A stretch of DNA of 64,000 nucleotides from Brevibacterium picturae. Its GTDB lineage: Bacteria > Actinomycetota > Actinomycetes > Actinomycetales > Brevibacteriaceae. The translations under genes were made by a program, and so were the position numbers. Position 1 is the first letter of the stretch; the number at the start of each line of letters is the position of its first letter. The notes under the pieces are model-generated. The model saw only the letters and a program-made list of their open reading frames with translations. It ran no database searches and was not told where the DNA came from. Shown piece by piece: positions 7,994 to 17,959 of this stretch. The DNA lies in assembly GCF_900105045.1 (NCBI RefSeq), contig NZ_LT629739.1:3472001-3536000 (forward strand), in the 5' to 3' direction.

Positions 7994-8020
7994 CCCTACC
8001 GAAACCGGAGGGGCTTTTTT
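7992..8020 (+). terminator. Attenuator terminator before ilvB
   Basis: Stem GCCCCT (7992-7997) with AGGGGC (8009-8014), extended by two inner C-G pairs past a one-base bulge, followed by six T (8015-8020). A textbook intrinsic terminator 41 bases before the ilvB start and 25 bases after the leader peptide stop. Confidence 0.85.
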
Positions 8021-8061
8021 CATGCGGAGACAAGTTGGATCACTAGGAAGGATACGAAACG

Positions 8062-9999
8062 ATGGCAGCCACGCCCTCGGCCCAGTCAGCGGGAACTGGC
8101 ACTGCGCCCAGCCCAGCCCCGGTGACCGCGACCCCGTCAAGCATTCGACGAAACTCGACCCCTGAGGTCCTCACCGGAGCGCAGGCGATCGTCCGCAGCC
8201 TCGAGCTCCTCGAGGTCGAGACGGTCTTCGGCCTTCCCGGCGGCACCATCCTTCCGACCTATGACCCGCTGTTCGAGACGGACAAGATCCGTCACATCCT
8301 CGTTCGTCACGAACAGGGCGCCGGGCACGCGGCCGAAGGCTATGCGGCAGCCTCGGGCAAGCTGGGTGTCTGCATCGCGACCTCGGGTCCGGGTGCGACG
8401 AACCTCATCACGGCGCTCGCCGACGCCCACATGGATTCCGTCCCGATGCTGGCCATCACCGGTCAGCAGAGCTCGAAGCTGCTGGGCACCGATGCCTTCC
8501 AGGAAGCCGACATCGTGGGGATGACGATGCCGGTGACCAAGCACAGCTTCCTCGTCACCAAGGCCGAGGACATTCCATCCGCGATCCTCAACGCCCATCA
8601 CATCGCAACCACCGGACGGCCCGGACCTGTCCTCGTCGATGTCACCAAGGACGCACAGTCGGGCACCGCTCCCTTCGTCTGGCCAGAGGAGCCGGCGATG
8701 CCCGGTTACCGTCCCATCCTCAAGCCCCATGCGAAGCAGATTCGGGAGGCCGCCCGGCTCATCTCGGAGGCCCAGCGTCCCGTGTTCTACATCGGCGGCG
8801 GCGTCATTCGCTCACAAGCGGACAAGGAATTGCTCAAGCTCGCCGAGGCGACCAACATTCCCGTGGCCACGACGCTGATGGCCAGGGGAGCGTTCCCCGA
8901 TTCGCACCAGCTCCACCTCGGAATGCCCGGTATGCACGGCAGCGTGCCCGCCGTGACGGCCTTCCAGAAAGCTGACCTGCTCATCACCATCGGCGCCAGG
9001 TTCGATGACCGAGTCACCGGCAACCTCGATTCCTTCGCGCCGAATGCGCAGGTCATCCACGCTGATATCGATCCGGCGGAGATCGGAAAGAACCGTGAGG
9101 TCGACGTCGCCATCGTCGGTGACGCACGCGAGGTCCTCGCGGAGATGCTCACCGAGCTGCGTGGCAAGTTCCCCAAGTCTCTCGAGCGTCAGCGTGAACC
9201 CTGGTGGCGCTTCCTCAACCGTCTCAAGACGACCTACCCGCTGGGCTACGACCAGCATGGCGAACTCTGCGATCCGCAGTATGTGATCTCGCGGGTCTCA
9301 GCGCTGAGCGGGCCCGAGGCCGTCTACACGGCAGGTGTCGGCCAGCACCAGATGTGGGCCGCCCAGTTCGTCGAATTCGAACGCCCCAAATCGTGGCTGA
9401 ACTCCGGTGGTCTGGGCACCATGGGCTATTCGGTGCCGGCCGCCATGGGCGCGAAGGTCGCCGAGCCGGACCGTGTCGTGTGGGCCATCGACGGTGACGG
9501 ATGCTTCCAGATGACGAACCAGGAGCTCGCGACCTGCGCACTCAACGACATCCCGATCAAGGTTGCGATCATCAACAACTCGTCGTTGGGTATGGTCCGC
9601 CAGTGGCAGACCCTGTTCTATGACGGTCGGTACTCCAACACCGACCTCAACACCGGGCATGAGACGATTCGGATCCCCGACTTCGTCAAGCTCGCCGAGG
9701 CGTACGGCTGCCTGGCCCTGCGTGTGGACAGCAACGACGACGTGGATGCCGCGATCAAGACCGCGCTGGAGACCAATGACCGGCCCGTCGTCCTCGACTT
9801 CACGGTCCCGCCGGATGCCATGGTGTGGCCGATGGTCGCCGCTGGCGTCTCCAACGATGAGATCGAATACGCCCGCGGCATTCGCCCGGAGTTCGACGGC
9901 GAAGGTGACGAGCAGGCCGAGAGTCAGATTGCGGAAGCCGGTACGGAAGAAGACGGCACGGTTCGCTCCGTGGCTCAGATCGAAGGAGGCCTGGAATGA
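8062..9999 (+). CDS. ilvB: Acetolactate synthase, catalytic (large) subunit
   Basis: A 645-residue thiamine-diphosphate enzyme that condenses two pyruvates to acetolactate (valine, leucine) or pyruvate with 2-oxobutyrate (isoleucine). The N-terminal domain carries [16 protein letters not shown] and the catalytic glutamate in [14 protein letters not shown]. The central FAD domain follows, then the ThDP motif [14 protein letters not shown] with [11 protein letters not shown]. About 35 N-terminal residues and a Glu-rich tail of about 45 extend the usual core. The ATG has AGGAAGGA nine bases upstream. Its stop overlaps ilvN by four bases, so the regulatory subunit is translationally coupled. Expression is gated by the upstream attenuator. 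Confidence 0.97.
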   Translation: MAATPSAQSAGTGTAPSPAPVTATPSSIRRNSTPEVLTGAQAIVRSLELLEVETVFGLPGGTILPTYDPLFETDKIRHILVRHEQGAGHAAEGYAAASGKLGVCIATSGPGATNLITALADAHMDSVPMLAITGQQSSKLLGTDAFQEADIVGMTMPVTKHSFLVTKAEDIPSAILNAHHIATTGRPGPVLVDVTKDAQSGTAPFVWPEEPAMPGYRPILKPHAKQIREAARLISEAQRPVFYIGGGVIRSQADKELLKLAEATNIPVATTLMARGAFPDSHQLHLGMPGMHGSVPAVTAFQKADLLITIGARFDDRVTGNLDSFAPNAQVIHADIDPAEIGKNREVDVAIVGDAREVLAEMLTELRGKFPKSLERQREPWWRFLNRLKTTYPLGYDQHGELCDPQYVISRVSALSGPEAVYTAGVGQHQMWAAQFVEFERPKSWLNSGGLGTMGYSVPAAMGAKVAEPDRVVWAIDGDGCFQMTNQELATCALNDIPIKVAIINNSSLGMVRQWQTLFYDGRYSNTDLNTGHETIRIPDFVKLAEAYGCLALRVDSNDDVDAAIKTALETNDRPVVLDFTVPPDAMVWPMVAAGVSNDEIEYARGIRPEFDGEGDEQAESQIAEAGTEEDGTVRSVAQIEGGLE

Positions 10000-10508
10000 A
10001 CAACCGGCACACACTCTCAGTCCTGGTCGAGAACAAGCCGGGCGTGCTGACCCGCTTCACCGGACTCATCGCCCGACGCGGCTTCAACATCCACAGCCTC
10101 GCCGTCGGCGTGACCGAACACGATGAGCTCTCGCGCATCACCGTCGTCGTCGACGTCAAGGACGTGCCGCTGGAACAGGTGACCAAGCAGCTCAACAAGC
10201 TCGTCAACGTCATCAAGATCGTCGAACTCGAGCCGGCCACATCGGTGCGTCGCGCCCACATCATCTACAAGGTCAAGGCCAACTCCACGACCCGTCCCCA
10301 GGTTGCCGCGGCGGTGGAGATGTTCCGCGCGAAGATCGTCGACGTGGGTCCCGACTCCGTCAGCGTCGAATCCACCGGTGAGCTGGGCAAGGTCGAGGCC
10401 CTGCGCGAAGTCCTCGAGCCATTCGGAATCAAGGAGATCGTCCAGTCGGGCACCGTGGCCATCGGCCGCGGCTCGAAGTCGATCACCGACCGCGCCCTGC
10501 GCAGCTGA
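9996..10508 (+). CDS. ilvN: Acetolactate synthase, regulatory (small) subunit
   Basis: 170 residues, the standard length for the actinobacterial small subunit. An N-terminal ACT domain ([20 protein letters not shown], residues 3-22) binds valine for feedback inhibition, and the C-terminal domain (from about 85) activates the large subunit. The start codon overlaps the end of ilvB, which secures equal production. ilvC follows after 141 bases that hold a small hairpin (GTTCCAC-TTC-GTGGAAC, 10548-10564) and a possible internal promoter. Confidence 0.97.
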   Translation: MNNRHTLSVLVENKPGVLTRFTGLIARRGFNIHSLAVGVTEHDELSRITVVVDVKDVPLEQVTKQLNKLVNVIKIVELEPATSVRRAHIIYKVKANSTTRPQVAAAVEMFRAKIVDVGPDSVSVESTGELGKVEALREVLEPFGIKEIVQSGTVAIGRGSKSITDRALRS

Positions 10509-10582
10509 ACCCTGCGCAACTCAACCCTGCACAACCGAGGACTTCACGTTCCACTTCGTGGAACCTCAACCATCTCAATAAA

Positions 10583-10611
10583 TGAACAGCAGTACCGAAC
10601 TGTGAAACAAT
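10583..10611 (+). promoter_or_regulatory. Possible internal promoter for ilvC
   Basis: TGAACA (10583-10588), a 17-bp spacer and AACAAT (10606-10611), about 40 bases before the ilvC start. C. glutamicum ilvC has its own promoter, which makes this plausible, but the boxes are weak. Confidence 0.3.
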
Positions 10612-10631
10612 GGGGAGTACCCCACACCTGA

Positions 10632-11681
<1,050 letters not shown>

Positions 11682-11730
11682 TCATCCTCGAGCTCCAACT
11701 CATCGATCTGACGTGATCGAATGATGGAGC

Positions 11731-11778
11731 GCACGACGAAGCCCCGGACGCCGCTCGGCCGCCGGGGCTTCGTCGTGC
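11731..11778 (+). terminator. 17-bp stem hairpin after ilvC
   Basis: GCACGACGAAGCCCCGG (11731-11747) pairs perfectly with 11762-11778, loop of 14. It lacks a T tract, as is common for actinobacterial terminators, and ends the ilvBNC unit. Confidence 0.75.
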
Positions 11779-11898
11779 CTGGGCGCGCTCTCGTGACCGA
11801 TGCGCCACGTGGGTCCAGGTGCCGCCCGTCTCTACCCTTCCCCGAATCGCACGTGTTCCGAGATGAGCAGTGATGGTGATGTGAATTACTGTTGGGGT

Positions 11899-13191
11899 GT
11901 GACGAACTACAGATTCGAGAACTTCAAGCCCGCCTTCGACGAGTCGACCGGAGCCCCCGACGAACGCACGCAGGGCTACTTCGCGTCGACGAGTGTGGGA
12001 TTCCACGACGTCAGATCCACCGAGGACGCCCTGAAGAACCGCGTCGAACGCGCCATCGCCGACGGTCGGAATCTCACCGCCGTCTACGCACAGCAGGAAT
12101 ACGAGCACGCCCTCGACGCCAACGTTCCCGTGGCGACCTTCGCGTGGTTCGAAAAGCTGGTCAATGTGGGCGGCGGTCGTTTGGTGCCCGGTCACCTGAT
12201 CACATGGGTGACGGTGCGGCCCACCCATCGCCGGCGCGGCCTGCTGCGGTCGCTGATGACGACCGACCTCGCCGAGGCGAAGGCCGACGGATACCCGTTC
12301 GCCGCCCTGACAGCGACCGAAGGCGGAATCTACTCGCGCTTCGGCTTCGGCGTCGCCACCTGGGCGCACTCCATCGAGGTCGACACCTCACCGGGATTCA
12401 AGATGGTCCACGAACCCGACCGTCGGGTCGAGATGTGTCTGCCCAGCGAACTGCGTGAACTGGCACCGAAGATCTACTCGGAGTTCATGCGCACCTCACC
12501 GGGTGCGATGGAGCGCCAGCAGACCTACATCGAACGTGCCACCGGAGCCTTGAACACCGACACCGGGGAGGCCGACCGCGGTGTGCGTGCGGCTCTGCAC
12601 TTCGACGAGCAGGGCGAAGCCGACGGCTACGTGTCCTATAAGTTCGCCGGCTGGTCGAAGAACCCGCCGACGATCGAGCTCATCGACTTCGTCGCCGTCA
12701 CCGACGCGGCCTACGCCTCGCTGTGGTCGTTCCTGGCCGCAATCGATCTCTCGACGCGGGTGACCTTCGGCGAATCCGCGGAGGATTCGCCGCTGCCTTG
12801 GCTGCTCACCGACTCCCGCCGGGTGCGGACAGTGTCGACCGAAGACAACATCTGGATCCGGATCCTCGACGTCAAGGCGGCCCTGGAAGCCAGACCCTGG
12901 TACGTGCCTGGCACGCTGGTCCTCGAGATCGACGACTCACTCGACCTGGCCGGTGGCCGCTACACCATCACCTCAGACGGAGAGAACGCCGTCGTCGAAA
13001 CCGCATCCGATTCGACCCCTGCCGACCTGAGCCTGGGCATCGCGGAACTCGGATCGCTCTACTTCGGCGGGGCCGATCCGGTGATCCTCGCCCGTGCGGG
13101 ACGCATCGACGAGAACGTGCCGGGTGCTGCCGTGCACGCCAGCTCGATGTTCAACCTGGGCCGGATGCCGTATTCGCCCAATGGTTTCTGA
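11899..13191 (+). CDS. Eis-like GNAT N-acetyltransferase with C-terminal SCP2-type domain
   Basis: About 430 residues in the Eis layout: an N-terminal GNAT domain, a second GNAT-like domain and a sterol-carrier-like C-terminal domain ending LGIAELGSLYFGGADPVILARAG. Acetyl-CoA binding is shown by WVTVRPTHRRRGLLRSLM, with GGIYSRFGFGVATW after it. Mycobacterial Eis acetylates aminoglycosides and protein lysines; the natural substrate here is unknown. Several starts are possible (ATG 11800, ATG 11863, GTG 11899). I chose GTG 11899 because the family core begins just after it and because the longer forms run back towards the ilvC terminator. It is monocistronic between ilvC and serA. Confidence 0.8.
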   Translation: MTNYRFENFKPAFDESTGAPDERTQGYFASTSVGFHDVRSTEDALKNRVERAIADGRNLTAVYAQQEYEHALDANVPVATFAWFEKLVNVGGGRLVPGHLITWVTVRPTHRRRGLLRSLMTTDLAEAKADGYPFAALTATEGGIYSRFGFGVATWAHSIEVDTSPGFKMVHEPDRRVEMCLPSELRELAPKIYSEFMRTSPGAMERQQTYIERATGALNTDTGEADRGVRAALHFDEQGEADGYVSYKFAGWSKNPPTIELIDFVAVTDAAYASLWSFLAAIDLSTRVTFGESAEDSPLPWLLTDSRRVRTVSTEDNIWIRILDVKAALEARPWYVPGTLVLEIDDSLDLAGGRYTITSDGENAVVETASDSTPADLSLGIAELGSLYFGGADPVILARAGRIDENVPGAAVHASSMFNLGRMPYSPNGF

Positions 13192-13269
13192 GGCCCGGGC
13201 TTGAGACCCACGCCTAGGGCCACACTTGGGGCCCCGCCTGAGGTGAGCCGAGACTCACTTCCCAGAATT

Positions 13270-13301
13270 TGAGACCTTGTGAAGACATTCACAAAGTCTC
13301 A
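13270..13301 (+). promoter_or_regulatory. Near-perfect palindrome at the serA promoter (operator candidate)
   Basis: TGAGACCTTGTGAA (13270-13283) and TTCACAAAGTCTCA (13288-13301) pair at 13 of 14 positions around a four-base centre. A -10-like TAAGAT (13302-13307) begins right after it, and TTGTGA (13277-13282) inside the left arm could be the -35. A dimeric repressor bound here would block serA transcription. Confidence 0.6.
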
Positions 13302-13339
13302 TAAGATGGACGGGTCCCACACGCTTCAGGAGGAACTCA

Positions 13340-14932
13340 GTGCCCAAGCCCATCGTGCTCATCGCCGAAAATCTGTCACCGGCCACCATCGATGCCCTCG
13401 GAGGGGACTTCGAGATCCGTCAGACCGAGGGCGCTGACCGGTCTCAGCTCCTCAACGACATCGTCGATGCCGATGCGATTCTCGTGCGCTCCGCCACGCA
13501 GGTTGATGCCGAAGCGATTGCTGCCGCGAAGAAACTCCAGGTCATCGCCCGCGCCGGCGTCGGACTCGACAATGTCGACGTGCCGGCAGCCACCTCGGCG
13601 GGCGTCATGGTCGTCAACGCTCCGACCTCGAACATCACCTCCGCGGCCGAACTCACCATGGCCCACATCCTCGGCTCCGCACGCTACTTCGGCGCCGGGA
13701 ACACCTCACTCAAGGCGGGGGAGTGGAACCGTAAGAAGTACACGGGCGTGGAGCTGTATGAGAAGACCCTGGGCATCGTCGGACTCGGGCGCATCGGCGG
13801 CCTCGTCGCCGAGCGCGCGAAGGCCTTCGGCATGCGCCTGGTCGGCTACGACCCCTACATCACACAGGCGCGCGCCGCACAGATGGGCGTCGAGGTCGTC
13901 GACCTGCCAGGACTGTTGGCAGTGTCTGATTTCGTCACCGTCCACATGCCCAAGACACCTGAGACGACCGGCATGATCAGCACCGAGGAATTCAAGGCCG
14001 CCAAGCCCGGCGCACGGTTTATCAACGTGGCCCGCGGCGGCATCATCGACGAGGAGGCGCTGGCCGAGGCGGTCGCAGCCGGAGAGGTCGGCGGCGCCGG
14101 CATCGACGTGTGGAGCACAGAGCCTCCGGAGCACTCGGCGCTCATGGAACTCGACGCCGTCAACGTCACTCCCCACCTCGGCGCCTCGACCGCTGAAGCA
14201 CAGGAGAAGGCCGGCGTGGCCGTTGCCAAGTCCGTGCGCAAGGCGCTGGCCGGGGAGCTCGTGCCCGATGCGGTCAACGTCGCCGGTGGAGCCATCCACG
14301 AGGACGTGCGCCCGGGCATTCCCCTGGCCGAACGGCTGGGACGAGTGGTCAACTCACTGGCCGACTCCTCGGTGACCCACTTCAAGGTCGAGGTCAATGG
14401 CGAGATCGCGGACAAGGACGTCTCCGTCCTCAAGCTCTCCGCGCTCAAGGGTCTGTTCAGGGACGTCGTCTCCGACCAGGTCTCCTACGTCAACGCACCG
14501 CTGTTGGCAGAGGAACGCAGCATCGGCGTCGAACTTGTCACCGACCCCTACTGCGAATCCTTCCGCAACGTCACACGGTTGACCGCGACGACGAGCGAGG
14601 GCCAGCGGATTTCGGTTTCGGGAACCGTGACCGGACCGAAGCTCGTGCAGAAGCTCACCGAGGTCAACGGCTTCGACCTCGAGATCGAGCTCACCGACAA
14701 TCTGCTCATCTTCCGCTACGAGGACCGTCCCGGTATCATCGGTCAGCTGGGCCAGGCATTGGGCGCCAATGAGATCAACATCGCGGGCATGCAGGTCTCC
14801 CCCTCGGCGACCGACAACGATGCACTCTCGGTTCTGGCCGTCGACTCGGCGGTGTCCGAGGAAGTCGTCAAGGCCGTGGCCGGGGCAGTCAATGCCTCTG
14901 CCTTCAGCGGAGTCTCACTGAACGAAGACTGA
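13340..14932 (+). CDS. serA: D-3-phosphoglycerate dehydrogenase
   Basis: A 530-residue long-form enzyme that oxidises 3-phosphoglycerate with NAD, the first step of serine synthesis. The substrate domain has VIARAGVGLDNVDVPAAT, the NAD domain LGIVGLGRIGGLVAERA, and the catalytic region VNVARGGIIDEEAL followed by VTPHLGASTAEAQ. An allosteric substrate-binding domain and a C-terminal ACT domain (FRYEDRPGIIGQLGQALG) follow, as in the M. tuberculosis enzyme, which is inhibited by serine. The GTG start has AGGAGG six bases upstream. A palindrome covers the promoter, suggesting dedicated repression; no regulator gene adjoins it. Confidence 0.97.
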   Translation: MPKPIVLIAENLSPATIDALGGDFEIRQTEGADRSQLLNDIVDADAILVRSATQVDAEAIAAAKKLQVIARAGVGLDNVDVPAATSAGVMVVNAPTSNITSAAELTMAHILGSARYFGAGNTSLKAGEWNRKKYTGVELYEKTLGIVGLGRIGGLVAERAKAFGMRLVGYDPYITQARAAQMGVEVVDLPGLLAVSDFVTVHMPKTPETTGMISTEEFKAAKPGARFINVARGGIIDEEALAEAVAAGEVGGAGIDVWSTEPPEHSALMELDAVNVTPHLGASTAEAQEKAGVAVAKSVRKALAGELVPDAVNVAGGAIHEDVRPGIPLAERLGRVVNSLADSSVTHFKVEVNGEIADKDVSVLKLSALKGLFRDVVSDQVSYVNAPLLAEERSIGVELVTDPYCESFRNVTRLTATTSEGQRISVSGTVTGPKLVQKLTEVNGFDLEIELTDNLLIFRYEDRPGIIGQLGQALGANEINIAGMQVSPSATDNDALSVLAVDSAVSEEVVKAVAGAVNASAFSGVSLNED

Positions 14933-14959
14933 CCTCCACTGGAAACAGCTGATTGAACG

Positions 14960-14996
14960 GGACCCGTTCACCTCTGCAGATGAGGTGAGCGGGTCC
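14960..14996. terminator. Shared terminator between serA and the PAP2 gene
   Basis: A 15-bp stem (14960-14974 with 14982-14996, one G-U) with a seven-base loop between convergent genes; it overlaps the last codons of the PAP2 gene. Confidence 0.65.
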
Positions 14997-15720
14997 TCAT
15001 CGTCACCCAGGTCCACAGTTCGTCGGCCAGCACCGCCGCCGAGATGCCGATCAGGGCTCCGGCGATCGTGTCGGTCAGCCAATGCACCTGCAGTGCGGTG
15101 CGTGACCACATCATGAGCAGAACCCAGGCGAAGGCGAGGATCATCGACCAGTGGAACCGCAGGACCACCGGCTCGAGCGGGGGAGTGATCTCTGTCGGAG
15201 CAGCCCCGTCCTCATCTTCGGGCGGGATAGCCAGGGGCGGCACCGCGCCCGCCTCAGCCAGTTTGATCATGTGCGCTCTGGACGCGATGAACGCAAGCGC
15301 CATGGCCAGCGCCGCAGCGCCCATCGAATGCCCCGAGGGATAGGAATAGCCCAGGGAGTCATAGAGCTGCTCACTGGGACGGACTCGGATGACGACGGCC
15401 TTGAGCAGCTCGGACAGGGCGATGCCGAGAAGCATGGTGGTGACGAGGGCGCCAGCGGCACGGAACCGTCGCAGGAGGACGAAGAACCCGGCCAGCAGGC
15501 CGGTGCAGATCACGACACCCGTGCCCCCGCCCACCTCGGCGAGGGCGACCGCCGTCCAATAGGGGACGGTGTCCGGTTCGATCTCGACGAGGGTGAGCCA
15601 GCTCTGATCGAGCGAGGTGGGGCCGATGGCATCTGTGCGCAGCCAGATGCCGAAGGCGACGATGAGAAGCACCGCGGGCAGGGTCGACCAGAGGATCCAC
15701 GTCGGTTGGCGGACGGACAC
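14968..15720 (-). CDS. PAP2-family membrane phosphatase
   Basis: About 250 residues with an N-terminal membrane helix and several more. The three acid-phosphatase motifs are present: KAVVIRVRPS, YPSGHSMG and SRTALQVHWLTDTIAGA. The family removes phosphate from phosphatidic acid, undecaprenyl diphosphate or related lipids at the outer face of the membrane. A hydrophilic acidic loop (about PPEDEDGAAPTE) sits between motifs 2 and 3. The frame extends upstream to 15783 into the CitE-like gene; I chose GTG 15720, 11 bases after that gene's stop, to avoid the overlap. The two are probably co-transcribed. The substrate is not readable. Confidence 0.82.
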   Translation of the reverse strand: MSVRQPTWILWSTLPAVLLIVAFGIWLRTDAIGPTSLDQSWLTLVEIEPDTVPYWTAVALAEVGGGTGVVICTGLLAGFFVLLRRFRAAGALVTTMLLGIALSELLKAVVIRVRPSEQLYDSLGYSYPSGHSMGAAALAMALAFIASRAHMIKLAEAGAVPPLAIPPEDEDGAAPTEITPPLEPVVLRFHWSMILAFAWVLLMMWSRTALQVHWLTDTIAGALIGISAAVLADELWTWVTMRTRSPHLQR

Positions 15721-15730
15721 GGAGAAGGGC

Positions 15731-16633
15731 TCAGGCGTTCCAGAGGCCGTAGGTCGATGCCAGGGAGGCGATCTTCTTCGCACGTGCCAGGCGGGGGAGG
15801 TACGAGCCGTCCGTGATCTCGGAGCCGCCCTCGGCCGCTTCGAGCAGCTGACGTGCCCAGTCGCGCTCGTCCTCGCTCGGGCTCATCGATTCGTTGAGCG
15901 TCACGACCTGATCGACGTTGAGCACGAGCTTTCCGGTCATGCCCATCATGTGGGTCACCTCGGCGTCCTCACGGACCTGCTCATCGCTCGCTGAGGCCGC
16001 GGACGGTCCATCGATGGCGCCGGGCAGTCCGCCCATGCGCGAGGCGATGGTCAGGCGCGACCGGGCGTAGGCCAGGGCCATCGGGTCCCCGGAGAAACCG
16101 GTGTCCTTGCGGAAGTCGTTCGTTCCGAAGGCAAGACGGAAGGTGCCGGGCGCCTCGGCGATCTTGGTCGCATTCTCCACGCCCATCGCGGACTCGAGCA
16201 AAGCGATGACCGGCAGGCCCGCCTTCGCGCGCATCGCGGTATAGGAGACCTGTTCCGGGCGTTCGGTCTCCGGCAGCATCACACCGCGCAGTCCGGGCAG
16301 CATGGCGATGGCGGCGAGGTCGTCGTCCCAGAATTCCGAGTCCATCTTGTTGATCCGGACCCACGCGGACATGCCGCCTTCAAGCGCACGCACAACATTG
16401 TCTCGGGCGTCGAGCTTCTTGTCATCGGAGACCGAAGCCTCGAGGTCGAAGATGACGGAATCCGATTCGGAGATCTGCGCCTCAGAGAAGACCTCCCCCT
16501 TGGCCGCGTTGACCAGCAACCAGGAGCGGGAGAGTTTGGCGGGGAGGGCGGCTGCTCGGCGATTGCGGATCGTATCTGTCAATGATCGACTTTCTCTGGG
16601 GTTCGGGGTGTTCCTCCCATCTTCGGCGTTCAT
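15731..16633 (-). CDS. HpcH/HpaI aldolase / citrate lyase beta-like (CitE family) protein
   Basis: A 300-residue TIM-barrel of the CoA-ester lyase family. Visible conserved pieces are SRSWLLVNAAKGEVF, DSVIFDLEASVSDDKKLDARD (phosphate/metal region), AWVRINKMDS, GVMLPETE and PVIALLESAMGVENA. Members cleave citramalyl-, malyl- or citryl-CoA, or act as promiscuous thioesterases. No alpha or gamma citrate lyase subunits are nearby, so this is a stand-alone actinobacterial CitE. The ORF extends upstream, but the ATG at 16633 begins at the family N-terminus and has TACAAT eight bases upstream. It is divergent from leuB. The exact substrate is unknown. Confidence 0.8.
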   Translation of the reverse strand: MNAEDGRNTPNPRESRSLTDTIRNRRAAALPAKLSRSWLLVNAAKGEVFSEAQISESDSVIFDLEASVSDDKKLDARDNVVRALEGGMSAWVRINKMDSEFWDDDLAAIAMLPGLRGVMLPETERPEQVSYTAMRAKAGLPVIALLESAMGVENATKIAEAPGTFRLAFGTNDFRKDTGFSGDPMALAYARSRLTIASRMGGLPGAIDGPSAASASDEQVREDAEVTHMMGMTGKLVLNVDQVVTLNESMSPSEDERDWARQLLEAAEGGSEITDGSYLPRLARAKKIASLASTYGLWNA

Positions 16634-16758
16634 GGCCGGAAATTGTAGTCCGGGACGAAGTTTGAGACATGAAATTGTGGATGACGGGATCGGATGCGGC
16701 CGAGGCTTCGCCGATGTCCGGATGGTAGGACGACCTGGTTGCATGGTGAGATGAGATC

Positions 16759-16770
16759 TAATCTGTGACC
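16759..16770 (+). promoter_or_regulatory. -10 box of leaderless leuB promoter
   Basis: TAATCT (16759-16764) followed by six bases and the ATG at 16771. This decides against the alternative GTG at 16765, which would lie upstream of the predicted transcript. Confidence 0.65.
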
Positions 16771-17808
16771 ATGAAGTTTTCTATTGCAGTCATGCCGGGT
16801 GACGGCATCGGCAACGAGGTCGTCCCCGAAGGTCTCAAGGTGCTCAACCGCGCCATCGAGGTGTCCGGCGAACCTGCGGAACTCGAGCTCACGGACTACG
16901 ACGTCGGCGCCAGCCGCTGGCACGAGACCGGTGAGACGATCACAGACGAGGAGCTCGAATCTCTGCGTAAGCACGACGCCATCTTCTTCGGCGCATGCGG
17001 TGACCCGAGCGTGCCCTCGGGCGTGCTCGAGCGCGGTGTGATCCTCAAGATGCGCTTCGGTCTGAGCCACGCAGTGAATCTGCGACCGTCGAAGCTCTTC
17101 TCCGGAGTCACCAGCCCGCTGGCGAACCCGGGAAAGATCGATTTCGTCGTCGTCCGCGAGGGCACCGAAGGATCCTACACCGGCATGGGCGGATCCGTCC
17201 GCACCGATACGCCCTACGAGGTCGCGACCGAGGTCTCGGTCAACACCTGGTACGGCGTCGAGCGTGCCGTTCGTGACGCGTTCGAGCGTGCGCAGGCGAG
17301 GAACAAGAAGCTCACCTACGTCCACAAACACAACGTCATGGTCCACGCCGGTCACCTATGGCGTCGCGTCGTCGAGAAGGTCGGCGCCGAATACCCCGAG
17401 GTGGCGGTCAACTACGAGCACACGGACGCGTGCACGATCTTCATGGTCACCGACCCCTCACGCTACGACGTGATCGTCACCGACAACCTCTTCGGTGACA
17501 TCCTCACCGACCTCGCCGCGGCAGTCACCGGCGGCATCGGACTGGCCGCCTCGGGCAACCTCAACGTCGAAGGAACCGCACCGAGCCTGTTCGAACCCAT
17601 CCACGGCTCGGCGCCTGATATCGCCGGTCAGCAGATCGCCGATCCGACCGCTTCCATCCTCTCCGGTGCACTCATGGCTTCGCACCTGGGGCTCGAGGTC
17701 GTGGCGAAGTCGATCGAGACCGCTGTCGAGTCCGATCTGGCCGATCGTGACGGAACCAAGCGATCCACCGCCGAGGTGGGCGACGCGATCGCGGCCCGCC
17801 TGAGCTGA
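16771..17808 (+). CDS. leuB: 3-isopropylmalate dehydrogenase
   Basis: A 345-residue NAD-dependent beta-decarboxylating dehydrogenase that converts 3-isopropylmalate to 2-oxoisocaproate in leucine synthesis. It has [20 protein letters not shown] at the N-terminus, the substrate Arg region [18 protein letters not shown], and the metal-binding Asp motif [37 protein letters not shown] closes the nucleotide site. Start taken at ATG 16771, where the predicted transcript begins. Monocistronic; a clear terminator follows, then ilvE. In C. glutamicum leuB is an LtbR target, but I could not find a clear shared site here. Confidence 0.95.
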   Translation: MKFSIAVMPGDGIGNEVVPEGLKVLNRAIEVSGEPAELELTDYDVGASRWHETGETITDEELESLRKHDAIFFGACGDPSVPSGVLERGVILKMRFGLSHAVNLRPSKLFSGVTSPLANPGKIDFVVVREGTEGSYTGMGGSVRTDTPYEVATEVSVNTWYGVERAVRDAFERAQARNKKLTYVHKHNVMVHAGHLWRRVVEKVGAEYPEVAVNYEHTDACTIFMVTDPSRYDVIVTDNLFGDILTDLAAAVTGGIGLAASGNLNVEGTAPSLFEPIHGSAPDIAGQQIADPTASILSGALMASHLGLEVVAKSIETAVESDLADRDGTKRSTAEVGDAIAARLS

Positions 17809-17880
17809 CGTGACCTGCAGGGGCCGAGGCTGGGCACGACCACCTCGGCGAGGCGAGAGCCGACTGGACCATTCGTGAGC

Positions 17881-17913
17881 CATCACCCCGGTGCGACGCG
17901 CGCCGGGGTGATG
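17881..17913 (+). terminator. Terminator between leuB and ilvE
   Basis: CATCACCCCGG (17881-17891) pairs exactly with CCGGGGTGATG (17903-17913), loop of 11 bases. No T tract follows; a -10-like TACCCT (17917-17922) for ilvE starts three bases later. Confidence 0.7.
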
Positions 17914-17959
17914 GACTACCCTGACAGTGTCACTCATCACAAATGAGAAAAGAGTTCTT

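Noticed and set aside
10548..10564. 7-bp hairpin between ilvN and ilvC as a second attenuator
   Set aside because: It has no T tract and no leader peptide with control codons; probably a processing or chance structure.
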